Source: Rhizophagus irregularis (lineage: Eukaryota > Glomeromycota > Glomeromycetes > Glomerales > Glomeraceae). From it: a stretch of 64,000 bases of DNA. Shown here in pieces: positions 34,862 through 47,027 of the stretch (its first letter is position 1; each line of letters begins with the position of its first letter). The notes under the pieces are model-generated. The model made no database searches, was not told where the DNA came from, and saw only the letters and a program-made list of their open reading frames with translations. The translations under genes were made by a program, and so were the position numbers. The stretch lies in the NCBI RefSeq assembly GCF_026210795.1, contig NC_089434.1:3348001-3412000 (forward strand), given 5' to 3'.

Positions 34862-34918
34862 TTATTCGGCACGAAGTGCCGAATAAGTGATTTATCCGGT
34901 ATCCCGTGATTTGAATAT
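34862..34918. repeat. Short insertion with an 11-bp perfect palindrome
   Basis: TTATTCGGCAC, loop GAA, then GTGCCGAATAA (34862-34886), followed by about 30 bases with TTTATCCGGTATCCCGTGAT. Unit B lacks this sequence at the matching place. It resembles one end of a foldback element. I see no clear target duplication. Confidence 0.6.
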
Positions 34919-35018
34919 TGTTAGATGGTACATGATGTCACCAATGGAAAGAACTCAATTTTGATCTTATCTATTTTAATAAATAATAAAACATAACCAA
35001 TTCTATTGATGTACAAAC

Positions 35019-35260
35019 GAGTGCTACGGAGATGAGTGGTGTAGGGCCAAGGAGATGTGTAGTGTATGGTCCCTATGTGACAGTTTACACAGGTGATAAA
35101 TAACACGACGGGCCAAACACGTGATTTTGAGTGGGCCGAAATGCTATTAATCACCTGTGTATGGTTCACACCCCTTATTTTACACACTGTTACACACTGC
35201 TAAATATCACCATACACCACACAAGTGGTCGACCCTACACCACTGGTATTCGTCTTACCG
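35019..35260. mobile_element. 242-bp Mutator-like MITE with 9-bp target duplication
   Basis: The element is flanked by TGTACAAAC at 35010-35018 and 35261-35269. Unit A keeps a single TGTACAAAA at the matching place (near 16017), which serves as the empty site. Inside, both ends carry AGTGGTGTAGGG in opposite orientation, then TGTGTAGTGTATGGT-like arms, and an inner pair CACAGGTGAT / ATCACCTGTG. A 9-bp duplication is the usual mark of Mutator-like elements (established knowledge). No transposase is present. Confidence 0.75.
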
Positions 35261-35546
35261 TGTACAAACATAGCACGTTGATACCCATTAATTTCACAAT
35301 TCCAATTTTTTTTATTAAATTTATTATATCTATTATATACCTTAAATATTTTAACACTAAAGTAATAAAGTCGATAAAGCCGATTAAATAAATCGTTCTT
35401 TTATATTAGAAGAATTTTGATCGAAAGTTGCCAATTTAAATTTAAATGCGAAGGATGTATATGTTTCTGCAATGAGCAATGAACAATCACGTGAATTTCT
35501 CTGTCTCTCACGTGGACGTCATTCAAATCGCAAATTTTATAACGGT

Positions 35547-35786
35547 TTAAAAGGTAGACCCATTAAAAAATTGATTTGTGAATGGATCATTCGAAATTTG
35601 GGTTGGTAATCGTATAAATCGATTTGGTATAAGTGTTTTATACCTAAAATGTCGTTGATATCGACGTCTCCGAATAATACGAGCGACATAAGTTGATGAG
35701 ACGATAGTAGGATAGTATAAACGAGTTGAAGTATCAGGTTGATTATCCCGAGAATTGTTTAAAACATTTGACGAAATATGATCCAT
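35547..35786 (-). CDS. DPF-motif small basic protein, unit C copy
   Basis: A 79-residue frame. The two upstream start codons of the B copy are gone, and the first in-frame ATG is the one that is Met in MDHISSN of copy B. The rest is intact: RYYPTI-like text with a one-residue insertion, DRII replaced by ARII, RRRRYQRHFRYK, and the end NDPFTNQFFNGSTF. Again every length change is a multiple of three. Confidence 0.6.
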   Translation of the reverse strand: MDHISSNVLNNSRDNQPDTSTRLYYPTIVSSTYVARIIRRRRYQRHFRYKTLIPNRFIRLPTQISNDPFTNQFFNGSTF

Positions 35787-38700
35787 TTGAGCTTCGTAAA
35801 AAATTTATGAAATAAAATTTAAAAATATAATAGGTAACTTTTAAAAAAAAGGTGAATTATTATAATTATTATTTTTTAAAAAAGAAAATTATAATAAGTA
35901 TATATCATGTCTTAATAAACGTATCTCTTTTTTTTTTTTTTGTTCCCTCAAAATAATTTCTTCATAAAGGAAAAGTATATTATTAACTAATGAAAATCAC
36001 AGAAGAAAATTATTTGAAGGAAATTATTTGAAAAAATAATGAGTATTTTTAAAAAAATTCGTTAAAAGCGACTTTTATAAATTTTTTTTTACTATTTATT
36101 ATTTAATTTCCTAATCTATTAATTTCAACTCGGATAAACTCGGATAACTATTTTTATTTTTATTTGTATTTTTATTTTTATCTTTTATTTTATTTTATTT
36201 TATTTTTGACTTATCAATTTCATTATTTTCCGTAGTAAAATTTAGATATCTAGATCGAATTAGCAAAGGGAACAAATTTATTATAAAAGTTTATTTGTTA
36301 AACGTTATTTATGCACATTGATATTGGCGTAATAATTACAATTGGTAGAATTCCCCCAATTTTAATATTACCTTATTCAGTTTATCAGTTATGCATTTTA
36401 TGCATTGTGAAACTATATCTCACTTTCATGTATTTTGGCTTTTTTTTTTAATATGATAACATAATTTAGTTTATTTTATAATGTTTACAAATAATTTCCT
36501 ATATTATTAATGAAAATCGTAAAAAAAAAAAATTTTTTTAATTTAATAAAGGAGTCAAAACATCCTTGAATTACCTTAGTGACACCATTTAGCACCAATC
36601 AAGTAGTATCAACTTGTTGCCAATTCACATAGTTATAATTTCCTTTTTTTAAAAAAAGTCTTTTTATATGAATGATGATTAAATTTCTGAGCCGTTATCG
36701 ATTTTATTTAATAGTTATAAAATTCAATTACTAATTACAATCATATTATTTTAAAACATGCAAGATAAGCGCGATTTCTAAACCTGTTAATTATCTAAAT
36801 TTTACTCGGAATTATACAAAATAATACAATCTTAAATTTAAACGACGTTCCGAAGCATTAATCAAATTATTTAAGCCATTATGCAACAATTTTCCCGAGT
36901 CAGAACTGAGTTATGTTTTCCCCACCTTTTTTTTTCATGCAAATAATCAATCATCGTATAACAAATCAAACGATAATTTGATAAATACACAAGTAAATAG
37001 TTTTTTTTATGTAATCTGTGTCTGTGAAATGATTGTTGGTTAATTAACCGTAACCTATAATAATTTTTTATTTAAATATAAAAATATATATATATATTGT
37101 ATAAAATCATCCGCTTTTGATAAAAAAAAATATTATGGACGCAGCAACGGCAAACAATCAAATTCGTTCCGGAATTAGATCCGAAAGCGATTTTTTTTTA
37201 AAATTAAAATATGATTATAATTTGTTCTTGAAAATTACCAAATTTAGAATATCCCTGAAATTTATTTTTATAAACCGATTATATATGTATATATATATAT
37301 ATATTTTTAGAAAAAAAAGAACCAATCTTCTTATTTATTTGACTTATCATTTTTTTCCCCTAAAATTTTTTTTTAAAAAAAAATTGATAAGGCGTTTGAA
37401 GGCGTTTGAATACTAAATTTAGTAATATCAAATCACCAATACTAATCGGATATAAATTCCGATTTACTATTTTTTTCGTAAAGATAATGAAAAATTTATT
37501 ATTTAAATTATATTTGAAAAAGGATCACAGCAGAAGGTAATTTAACTTTTATAACTATTAACAGTATTTCGGTATAGCTTAATTTAGAAATAATAAATGA
37601 AGCAATTATTAAGGTTTCGAAAATTTCCAAGTAAAACCTGAGAATTACCAAATTTAGAATACACTATGAAATATTTAAAGTTCCGAATAAAATTTAAAGA
37701 TTTCCGGTTAGTTTGTTTTTATGTATAGATTATCGTTTCTTTTATATCATCTAATGAAAAAAAAAGTATGGGGAAATGATATCATTAATATTTGGATCTG
37801 AGTAATGCATTTTTTGAAAAAAAAAAAACGGTAAAAACGTCTAAAACATACTGTAAATATTATATAAATATTATATATATACTTTTACATTTGATAACGT
37901 CGTGTCCAGATGTCCGACAATTCCCAATTATTCTGCTCATCCTGATTATATAATACAGTATAATTGTTAATTACCAATTTAGCGACGGAAAAAACTTTTG
38001 ACTATATAGAAAATTTTTTTCATAAGGTTGTAAAAATATTGTACGACCACGTTAATTCTAATTAAGAAATTTTTTGTTATACAAAAACGAATTTTTAATT
38101 GCTGTCATATCTGTCATTATTATTAGTTGTTTGAATAATAAACTTTTTCCCATTTAATCCAAAATTGTAAATCAATCAAAGATTACTTTCTACTTCTTAA
38201 TATGGTTTAATCATTGTGCTACTTCATTAATCCTTACGTGATTACACTTTCCATGTCGTCATTATACGTCAAACCGAAAAAGTCCATAATGTCAATTTCA
38301 TTATTTTCATGTTTTAGGAAGAGAGTACAAAACTATTATCCGATTCCGAAAAAGTTTAAATAAGTCCGGTATAATGTAACATTTATTATAAAAGGTCAAC
38401 GATAAGCTATCATGTTAGGCCGGAGTAAAGAAAAATCATCTAAATCTTTTTTATTCGGAACAATCTCCGATGAAATTTATTTTATATAAAAAAAAAACCT
38501 TGAATTATCCAAATTAGTATTTAAAAGGGAAAATTTACCTGAGTAAACTTAAAAAATATATAAATCAGTTCATTTAACATCGAATTCAGCCATTCGACGT
38601 CGTATGGTACAGCAACGCCAAAATAGATTTTTTAGTAACCAAATTAATGTGATTGGTTACCAAATTTAGAGTTACCCTTGAAATTTTTTTTTTTCTTTTT

Positions 38701-39409
38701 TTCTTTTATAAAATAGAATTCAACCTACTTTTTTGTTCCTGTAAATATTCTTTAAGTTCGTTCCATCGAGAACATTTTTCTTAGTGTGTTACTTCGAGTT
38801 AAAATGAACAATACGGTAATTTTCTTAAGATAACCCTTCCTTTCCATTTTAAAGAATAGGCGTTAACATTAACAAAAAAAAATAATAAAATTTTTTTTAA
38901 AAAAAAATATTAATTATTTACTTTACTGCTGTTAATTCATAATGACCGACCTATAAGGAACAATAAAAACAAAAATGCGGTAAGTTTAACTTTTTTTTAA
39001 GAAAAAAGGGAACCGAACATAGAAAAAAAAAGAAACCTTATATAAATGAAATTTATTTTTTTTTTAAAAAAAAAGAAATGGATAATCATCAATCTCAGCG
39101 TGGAAAGAATATTTTATATGAGAAACATACGAAGGACGGTTTTGGTTCCATCAATCGATTACAATAAAACTTAATTTCAAAATTCATCAAGAAAACATGC
39201 ATCGACTCATGTCATGGTTTATAATGACGTTACAACTTTATTTACCAATTGCAATCTCTTTATCTTCCCTCCATGTCTCTTTCGAAAATTATACCAATTA
39301 TACCTCCTCTCCCTTACACATTATTAGTACGACCATATTTGTTGTTTTTTATTTATTGCTCAATTGAATTTCTAATCACATTTTTCCACTATTTTTAGGG
39401 TTTACATTC

Positions 39410-41200
39410 TTGGTGCTAATTAGTACTTTTTTGTACTGGAGATCTTGATGTCGAAGCAAATACAACGAGAATCATCTTTTAAAAAACCATAGAAGGTGAC
39501 ACTCAACTTATTCCAGATGATCCTCGACCCATAATTGAAAATCAACTCAAAAAAATTCTTCAACCGCACAAAAAATCGGTCGTTTTATATATGATTTGTG
39601 CCGAATTTGGAACCGAGAAAGCTTTATCAATCAAAAAGGTATCAAAAAAAATTGGACATGGCATAATTCACGTTAATGTTCCTTATGACGTTGAAGATTT
39701 TGGGATAACATTTGGAGAAGCATTCAATTTTGAATTTGAGGAGGATATAACTCTTAAAAAAAAACTGATACGAAAGATCGGAGGTACTGATGGTGAGTTA
39801 ATTATCACTGCACTTTTGTAAAATTCATCATTTTTTGACTCTAATTCTTTTTTTTGATAGGTAAATTGATGATTCCTGTATGGAAGTGAGCCTTGAATGC
39901 TTTTAAGATATCTTAACAAGTTTAATGCAGATAATAGTGTTTGCTGCTAGCGAAGGAGTTGATTTGTAGGTATGATAATTTTGGTCTTGAGAGAAATATA
40001 TATATCTTACTTACGACCGTGATTCTTATTTAAGTAAGTCCTTCCTGGTCCCAAGGAACAAATCCACCAATGGAAATCGGTAACATTAGCGAAGAAGAAA
40101 GAATCAATGAAATATCTAATTGAGAAGCGTAAGATCAATGAAGCAAAAACTAAAGTATTATATCGGTGGACTGCATTTTGGAATTGAAAGCTATTGCAGA
40201 TGGTACTATCTACTGAAGGTAGAAATTAGGTTTATTATCTTGCAACCAAATTTTTACAATTCTGCTTTGAATAATAACTTAATTCTTTTTTTCATAGATA
40301 TTAAAAGTTCCAAAGAAATTATTATTTATATATTGTCAAGCAAAACTTGAATGATGATCAGTTTGATATCACAGAAATATAAGAAATGAAATAATATTTA
40401 ACAGCAATTATTGGAATTAGGAACCAAAATAGAAAAAATAGTTAAGGAAAACCATTCGATTCGGATCAGAATTTCAACAATATAAAAACAAAAATCAAAC
40501 AATTAGAACTACAAATCAACCCAAAACCGTGAATAAGCAACAACATACACAAATGAAAATAACAAAAGAGTTAGAATTGAAAATGATTGCCAATAGTGAT
40601 AAACTAGCAGATCGGGATATGACCTGATCCATCCTTAAAAAATTTAAAAAGATTTATGTTTGAAATCCTTCCAATCTTGTAGGTATTTGCAATTGATATT
40701 CTTTGTTCTAATCAAATTTTAACCTTTCTTTTTTATTTTAGTTTTGATTCATATATGCATCCAGATAATCCTTTAAAAAATAAAGATCTAGCCGAAGATG
40801 AATACATGGATAACATATTGATCCAATACTAAAAAAAGCTTTAGCGTGATAGGGCGAAGGATTACACTAATCACGATAGTCAAAGACGCGGTATTTATAA
40901 AATTCTTTGTAGAATAATGAGGAGGAATACAGAGAGATTTTAAGAGCTAACGTATTTTCGTTTCATCAAGAAGTACAGTGAGTTTTCAATCGCGATCAAT
41001 AGAATATTCTGTTCGTGAAAACTCTAATATGTTCGTTGATTTAATAAATCTCGCTCCTACTGATGATATTGATAAATTCAATTCTAATCAAGCGTCAATC
41101 TCCAAATCATAGAAAATCAAGATGCGAAATGTAATCAAACAATTGGAATCGATCAACATATAGCACCCGAAAATAAGAAAACTATGCAATGAGGAATATA
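39410..41200 (+). pseudogene. ATPase-family fossil with coiled, charged 3' scraps
   Basis: Pieces resemble a lineage-expanded ATPase family that I recall from Rhizophagus. Its parts in order are an N-terminal nucleotide-binding region (CAEFGTEKALS then KKIGHGIIHVNVPYDV, about 39590-39690), a downstream piece with SPSWSQGTNPPMEIGNISEE near 40036, and charged, possibly helical scraps to about 41200. Those scraps include DSYMHPDNPLKNKDLAED and SIEYSVRENSNMFVDLINLA and may belong to a second, adjacent family. The element is clearly broken, with many breaks. The family call is by memory of similar proteins and could be wrong in detail. Confidence 0.45.
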
Positions 41201-41209
41201 ATATATATG

Positions 41210-42055
41210 TTGCTAAAGAATAAATTTATTATTTGTTTTTTCTTGTGATACAAAATAAAACGTTTGATTTTTTCAATGTATAAAAAACTAAAGCACAAAT
41301 TAAGAGAAGATAGACAAAATAAACGAAATAAAATAAATGACATGTTTTTAAGGGAGAGGGACGCGAATCCTACCTAGGCTATTTAGTGCGAGTCCCTGCG
41401 TCATATTTTTTCTTCGCTCTTTTATATTTTCGCTAATATTGTTAATTACAAGATTCTTACTACACTTTATCTCTAAACATATAATTTCCGAAATAATCGA
41501 TCCAACCCATATATCATATTCGAGAAATTATTTTGTGGCATGTGATTATACACGTGTTGGTGACAATATATCCGTTTTGACTTTGTACACCTATAAAAAT
41601 CGGAAAAAAATGATTAGCATCGTATTGATGTTCTTTTAGAACTATTCGAGCAATAAAAACAAGATACCTTATTAAATGTCGTTTGATAAATGATATTGAC
41701 GATGTAAACTTGATTAGTTTCACAAGACATAAAGAGATTATTAAATGATCTAGAATCAATATTTAGTAAATATGACCTCAACACGAAAATCAGATAACAC
41801 AGACGCCTCTAATCTCTGTAGATGTTATATATGCGGATCATGTTATGTCGAACCAAGTATAGCATGGAAACTCAAATAAATTTTAGGTTAGGAAAATCGT
41901 TCTCCAGTAGAATGATGAATTAACTGTTTATCATGAACATCTTCGCTTAATCACGCTTGTACTTTAGTTGACTATGGGATAATTAATAAACGAAATGAAT
42001 ACGAAAATATTATTTAAGAATTTCTGAATTGAACGAAGAAATTTTTAAAGAGAGA
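41210..42055. other. Interval with no supported gene
   Basis: A segment at 41380-41420 (GTCCCTGCGTCATATTTTTT, then CTTCGCTCTT) matches 58252-58285, which follows the Crinkler-type fossil. Both may be old 3' flanks of related genes. The overlapping small frames at 41439-41759 look accidental. Confidence 0.4.
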
Positions 42056-42394
42056 ACAATGAGAACAATACCATTGAATTACTATAATGAAAGTTACCTT
42101 CGTTATAGTATCAATAAATAGTTTTCTTTAAATTTCTTAAATTTCTGCAGTTGTTGCAATAATACTATAGAAACCCGCTTAAATAAACAATCACCCCTAT
42201 TACCTAATAGACATCAAGTGACAGTAATCAAACAAATTGAAACTGGCATATAATTTATAGAAAAATGATAAATTATGGGATAAGGAAGATCCCGACCTTA
42301 TAAAAAATTTTATCCGTTATTTCTGTAAAAACTCCGTAAAAATGAGCCTTTCACGGAACAATTTATAAAAAGAAACTTAGGTAGCGAAGGACTA

Positions 42395-43081
42395 CACTCC
42401 CGCGCAAAAAGTTTAGGACCACCCTATTTTTGATTACATTAAATAAAGGTTTGTTCTTATTTATATAAATTTTTTTTAAAAAAATTATTTATATTATAAT
42501 TTTTAAATAAACATAAAAAACTATCATATTTGCATTTATAAATCATATAATATAAGGTTTTTTTTTTTAATAATGAATTTTTAACTTTTTAACTAAAGCA
42601 GTTACAGTGAAATGAATACAAAATTTTAATAGTTTAGTTAATGATAAAGTTATATTCCAAATTTCATGAAAATCGAGTCAGTAGTTATCGAGAAATCAAC
42701 TATTAAAATATTGACAATTATATATGGAAATCATTACTTTGTTAGGTCTCACATATAAATTGTCAATCTTTGATAGTTAATTTCTCAATAACTACTGATT
42801 CAATTTTTACGAAATTTGAAATATAATTTTATTTAAAGCTAACTATTTAAATTTTATATTTATTTTTGTTGTAATCACTCTAGTTGAAAAGTTACAAATT
42901 CACCATTGAGAAAAAAACCTTGTATTATGTGATTTATAAATGTCAATATGAATTTTTTAAATTTATTCAAGAAATTGCAATAAAAAAATTTTTTTTAAAA
43001 AAAAAACTCATATAAATAAGAATAAAATTTTATTTAATATAATCAAAAATAGAGTGGTCCTAAACTTTTTGCGCGGGAGTG
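42395..43081. mobile_element. 687-bp long-armed foldback element, TA target (Tc1/mariner-like)
   Basis: Ends CACTCCCGCGCAAAAAG and GTTTAGGACCAC are inverted at both sides, with TA on each side (42393-42394, 43082-43083). The inverted similarity goes on for about 330 bases into the centre, where GACAATT words meet, so the whole element is one large imperfect hairpin. The TA duplication and the CACTCCC-type terminus suit Tc1/mariner-derived non-autonomous elements. No transposase frame is present. Confidence 0.8.
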
Positions 43082-44416
43082 TATATACAGTACCCGGAAA
43101 AAAGTCAAGGACCAGCAGTAAATTACGATAATCGTTATGAAAATATCCTTCTATATAAATTTTTTTTTTAATAATTAATATGTCATATGTAATAAGTAAA
43201 GTTGATCATTGATCATCGAATTGAATTGCATCTACTCTAAAAATTTTTATGAACTGAAAAAAATTGATTGTTATATTTAATTTTTTTTTAAAAAAAAAAT
43301 AAGAAAAATTAGTCGGTAACGCCATTTATAAACTGTCGCAAATATTCAAAAATTATGCAAATTCCTACAGATAATATAAAATATTCTACGATAGTAAAGA
43401 TTTTATAAATTACTACAAAGTATCATCAAAATAAACAAAAGTCTGCCGTAAGTTACACATTTTAACAAAGATGATCGGTATCCATTAGTTATTTACAAAA
43501 TATTAATTAAAGAACAAATTATTGATCTTTGAATTCTCATTACATTGAATTGCTATAATGAAAGTTACTTTCGTTATAGTATCAATAAATAGTTTTCTTC
43601 TTTAAATTTCTGCAGTTGTTGCAATAATACTATAGAAACCCGCTTAAATAAACCATCACCCCCAAGTGATAGTGATCAACAAATGAAAATGTCATCTAAT
43701 TTATAGAAAATGATAAATTATGGGATGAGGAAAATCCCGATCATAATAATAAAGACAATTATAAAAAGAAACTAAGAAATTTGGTAGTGAAGGACTATAT
43801 ACTACTACCCGGAAAAAACGATAATCGTTATGAAAATATTCATCTATATAAAGTTTTTTTTTTTAGTAATTAATATGTCTTTTGTGTAATAAGTAAAGTT
43901 GACCATCGAATTGAATTGCATCTACTCTAAAAATTTTTATGAATTTCTAAAATTGATTGTTATATTTTATGGGTTATTAAATAAATCGGATTTTAATAAA
44001 AAGTATTTAGGTATAATATAACATTAAAAAATTTTGTTTTATTATTGTTTCATTTTTTAAATAAAATTATTTATTCAAAGTTTATAACATATTACTACAA
44101 AGTATCATCAAAATAAACAAAACAAGTCTGCCGTAAGTTACACATTTTAACAAAGATGATCGGTATCCATTAGTTATTTACAAAATATTAATTAAAGAAC
44201 AAATTGTTGATCTTTGAATTCTCATTACATTGAATTGCTATAATGAAAGTTACTTTCGTTATAGTATCAATAAATAGTTTTCTTTAAATTTCTGCAGTTG
44301 TTGCAATAATATTATAGAAACCCGCTTGAATAAACAATCACCCCTATTACCATAGACCAAAGTGATAGTGATCAAACAAATTGAAACTGTAAATTATGGG
44401 ATAAGGAAGATCCCGA

Positions 44417-44602
44417 CCCTATAAAAAATTTTATCCGTTATTTCTGTAAAAACTCCGTAAAAATGAGCCTTTTACGGAACCATTCACGGAAAATGTAAAT
44501 AATTCGATAAATTCCGGGATATAAGGTTATTAATTCCGGAAATATGAGCCTTTTACGGAAAAAAGATGGAATATAAAAACGGATCGAACTTTTTTTACAG
44601 GG
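44417..44602. mobile_element. 186-bp MITE with CCCT(G/A)TAAAAAA termini, CGA target duplication
   Basis: The left end CCCTATAAAAAATTTTATCC and the right end TTTTTTTACAGGG are inverted. CGA lies on both sides. Array copy two at about 43734 reads AATCCCGATCATAATAA without the element and gives the empty site. Copy one, at 42295-42370, keeps only the left half. A relative lies at 5019-5145. Confidence 0.7.
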
Positions 44603-44760
44603 CGATCATAATAATCAAGACAATTATAAAAAGAAACTTGGTAGCCTGGAAAAAAGTCAAGAACCAGTAGTAAATTACGATAATCATTATGAAAATATCC
44701 TTCTATATAAAGTTTTTTTTTTTAATAATTAATATGTCTTTCATGTAATAAGTCATTGCG

Positions 44761-45045
44761 GCGGATTTATGAAATTTGGCAAAAACCCTGCTGCGCCCTC
44801 GGGAATTAAAATTGACTTACAGAAACATTAAGCTTTTTCCTAAAAAATGTCAAATAATGACGCACCTTATACTGGAAAAATTGGTTAGATGCAAGATTTG
44901 GGGTACAAAAAAATTTTTTAGAGCTCATTTTTGCCTGTTCACTAATAAATTTGGGACTTAAATAGAAATTTGGTGACTAAAAGACTGTCAAATATTTATT
45001 TAATTTGACATGACGGACAAATTTTGAGGTATTTCATAAATCCGC
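44761..45045. mobile_element. 285-bp MITE with GCGGATTTATGAAAT termini
   Basis: GCGGATTTATGAAAT at 44761-44775 and its exact complement at 45031-45045. Without it the flanks would read ATTGC-ATCTATTCT as in the other array copies (ATTGCATCTACTCT), so it is a late insertion into the third array copy. The centre has CCCTGCTGCGCCCTC, GC-rich for this region. An open frame across it (44776-44961) is accidental. Confidence 0.75.
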
Positions 45046-45629
45046 ATCTATTCTAAAAATTTTTATGAACAACTGAAAAAAATTTATTGTTATATTTTAT
45101 GGGTTATTAAATAAATCGGATTTTTAATGAAAAGTATTTAGGTATAATATATAACATTAAAAAATTTTGTTCAAAATATTAATCAAAGAACAAATTATTG
45201 ATCTTTGAATTCTCATTATAATAAAAAAAAAAGCTAGAAATAATCAAAATCCCCCCAAAAAATTGGGCCGAATTTATATTAACGCATCAATTTTTTGCTG
45301 ACAAATGATCGGCAAATTACAGTAAAATGAATATAACTTGATGATACTTCGTAAATATGCCAAAAGTTTCGATAAATAATTTTATTTAAAAAATGAAGCA
45401 TGGTAGAACAAAATTTTTTAATGTTATATTATTATACCTAAATAATTTTCGTTAAAATTTGATTTATTTAATAACCCATAAAATATAACAATCAATTTGT
45501 TTAAAAATTTTTAGGGTAGATGCAATTCAATTCGATGCTTATTACATAAAAAAAAAACTTTATATAGAAGGATATTTTCATAACGATTATCGTAATTTGG
45601 CCCTTGACATTTTTCCGAGCACTGTATGT

Positions 45630-46260
45630 TTTAGATGACGTGGTAAAAAATGTCACGTTGTTCCCTAGTTAGTTATTTATCCTGAAACTTTTCACTAAAA
45701 TATCGCGTGCACATGTAGATATATAAGACTTTTTCCTCGTATTTCACTATACTCCCCAACCCGCTAGTAAATGGGTCTTTCATAAATTCCATTACAAAGA
45801 TCCGAAGGTACGTAACACGAAGGCCAAAACCAACCATACGTGATTGCAATGGTAATCATCAGCTGCAGCTGAAACATGGAAGACGAGGACTAAATGTTAA
45901 TCTTCCTCCTATATTTATATTGGATTCTGCAAATTCTAAATTATGGGATCGGCAAATTCTGGTAATTTCTGGAATTGGTTTTTACTTTAATATATTTTTA
46001 ACAATCGAATAAAATATTTGCAAGGAAGAATTATCTAGTTTGAACTTTTGAAAAAATTTTTATAATTATAATTGTTTCAATTAATTTTTCGAATGATGGT
46101 TTTACGATAAAGCAAGTTACGATTTTTCGAGAAACAATACTTTAATTGGAATATTTCGTAGCCTCGAAGAGAATATTATTATTATTAACAAATATAAAAT
46201 AAAAGAAAAAAATATTATTATAAATTTTTTCATTATTTGGTGGATTTAACGTTATCAAAT
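45630..46260. other. Interval without a recognised gene
   Basis: Mixed-composition sequence. Around 45770-45890 it is less AT-rich and contains the palindrome CAGCTGCAGCTG at about 45860, but frames are closed. I see nothing to annotate. Confidence 0.4.
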
Positions 46261-46621
46261 AAAGATCGATTATATATTCTACGATGTACAAGTTTGAATA
46301 TAATAATTATCAAACATCTTGTATAATGCGGATAAAAGAGATGGTGTTTTTATTATAGCAAGAGGAAGTGTTAGAAAAGATAATAATAATTTGGGTAGTT
46401 TTATTCAAGCAAATATTTATAATATTAAGGATTGTGCCAAAACTTTATTTTTTAATATTAGTTTTCATGATAATAATCCAAATTTAACAAATAATTCACT
46501 AGCGACAAATAACAATTTACTTTTAAAATGGAATAATTTTACAGATTCGCTAAATTTAATTAATTTTTATAATTCATTAAATGAACAAAACATGAAAATT
46601 TTACCTCGTCGGTTTTTTAAA

Positions 46622-46805
46622 TTAATGTGATTTCAAAAAGGTTGGGACACTTAGCAAATTTTTAAGAACTCGGTAAAGCACCACCATTCTCGGAATAGTA
46701 CTCCAAAATTAGCGTATAATATTTATTACATGTCAAGCTTTACCGGATATTTCCGAGTTCTTTAAAATTTGTTGAGTGTCCCGTACATTATGAAATCAGC
46801 TGTAA
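46622..46805. mobile_element. MITE, TTACAGCTGATTTCA-type terminus, copy 1
   Basis: The right end reads GAAATCAGCTGTAA and the left end TTAATGTGATTTCA. Inside, GGGACACTTAGCAAATTTTT is inverted against AAATTTGTTGAGTGTCCC, and CTCGGTAAAGC against GCTTTACCGG. It is non-coding and interrupts the gene at 46280-47480. Confidence 0.7.
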
Positions 46806-46852
46806 GATAGAGGTGTGATCCGATCATCCGAAATCGGGTCATCCGACCAAAG

Positions 46853-47027
46853 TCCGCTGATTCATAATATACGAGACACCATCATTTTTACTCCATTTCA
46901 AGAGAAACTCGGTATAACTCAGGATAAAAACTACATCACTGCTCCGAACTAACCATATAGTTTTTACCTTATTCTGAATTTTACCGAATGTGACTAGGTG
47001 TCCCATATATTAGGAAATCAGCTGTAA
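46853..47027. mobile_element. MITE, TTACAGCTGATTTCA-type terminus, copy 2
   Basis: The ends are GCTGATTCATAATATACGAG on the left and its counterpart TATATTAGGAAATCAGCTG plus TAA on the right. GAGACACC and GGTGTCCC are inverted, as are CTCGGTATAACTCAG and CTGAATTTTACCGA. It belongs to the same family as copy 1, with a different interior. About 47 bases separate the two. Confidence 0.65.

Larger units (their letters stand above)
34760..39160 (+). repeat. Segmental duplication unit C (shorter)
   Basis: It holds the small-protein gene, the sub-repeats and the beginning of the shared block, then leaves homology at about 39160, before the part that would hold the SKICH-like gene. Many internal deletions make the sub-repeat part about 3 kb instead of 4-6 kb. 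Two insertions specific to this unit are visible, at 34862-34918 and 35019-35260. Confidence 0.75.
42060..44640 (+). repeat. Three-copy tandem array with nested elements
   Basis: A block starting CATTGAATTGCTATAATGAA and continuing AGTTACTTTCGTTATAGTAT recurs at about 42074, 43543 and 44228. It is followed each time by TTTCTGCAGTTGTTGCAATA, AAACCCGCTT and ATAAATTATGGGAT. Copies two and three are about 685 bases apart. Copies one and two are about 1470 apart, because copy one contains the 687-bp element at 42395. Between the blocks lie copies of the left part of the element described at 43088. Tandem duplication after insertion explains the layout. Confidence 0.75.
43088..45624. mobile_element. 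Tc1/mariner-like foldback element, expanded by tandem duplication
   Basis: The left end CAGTACCCGGAAAAAAGTC is preceded by TA. The right end is its near reverse complement, ending CCGAGCACTG and followed by TA. Both sides continue with ATTACGATAATCGTTATGAA, ATATCCTTCTATATAAA, GAATTGAATTGCATCTACTC and TATGGGTTATTAAATAAAT. Further copies of the left arm start near 43800 and 44650, inside the tandem array. The original element was probably well under 1.5 kb; the rest is duplicated host and element sequence plus later insertions. It is non-coding. Confidence 0.65.

Noticed and set aside
37117-37416. 99-codon plus-strand frame
   Set aside because: It lies in the sub-repeat region of unit C with poly-Ile/Tyr and Phe/Lys text from AT runs, and is not open in units A or B.
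41439-41759. Overlapping small frames on both strands
   Set aside because: No recognisable motif, no splice support and AT-driven composition.
44776-44961. 61-codon frame in the array
   Set aside because: It lies entirely inside the MITE at 44761-45045.
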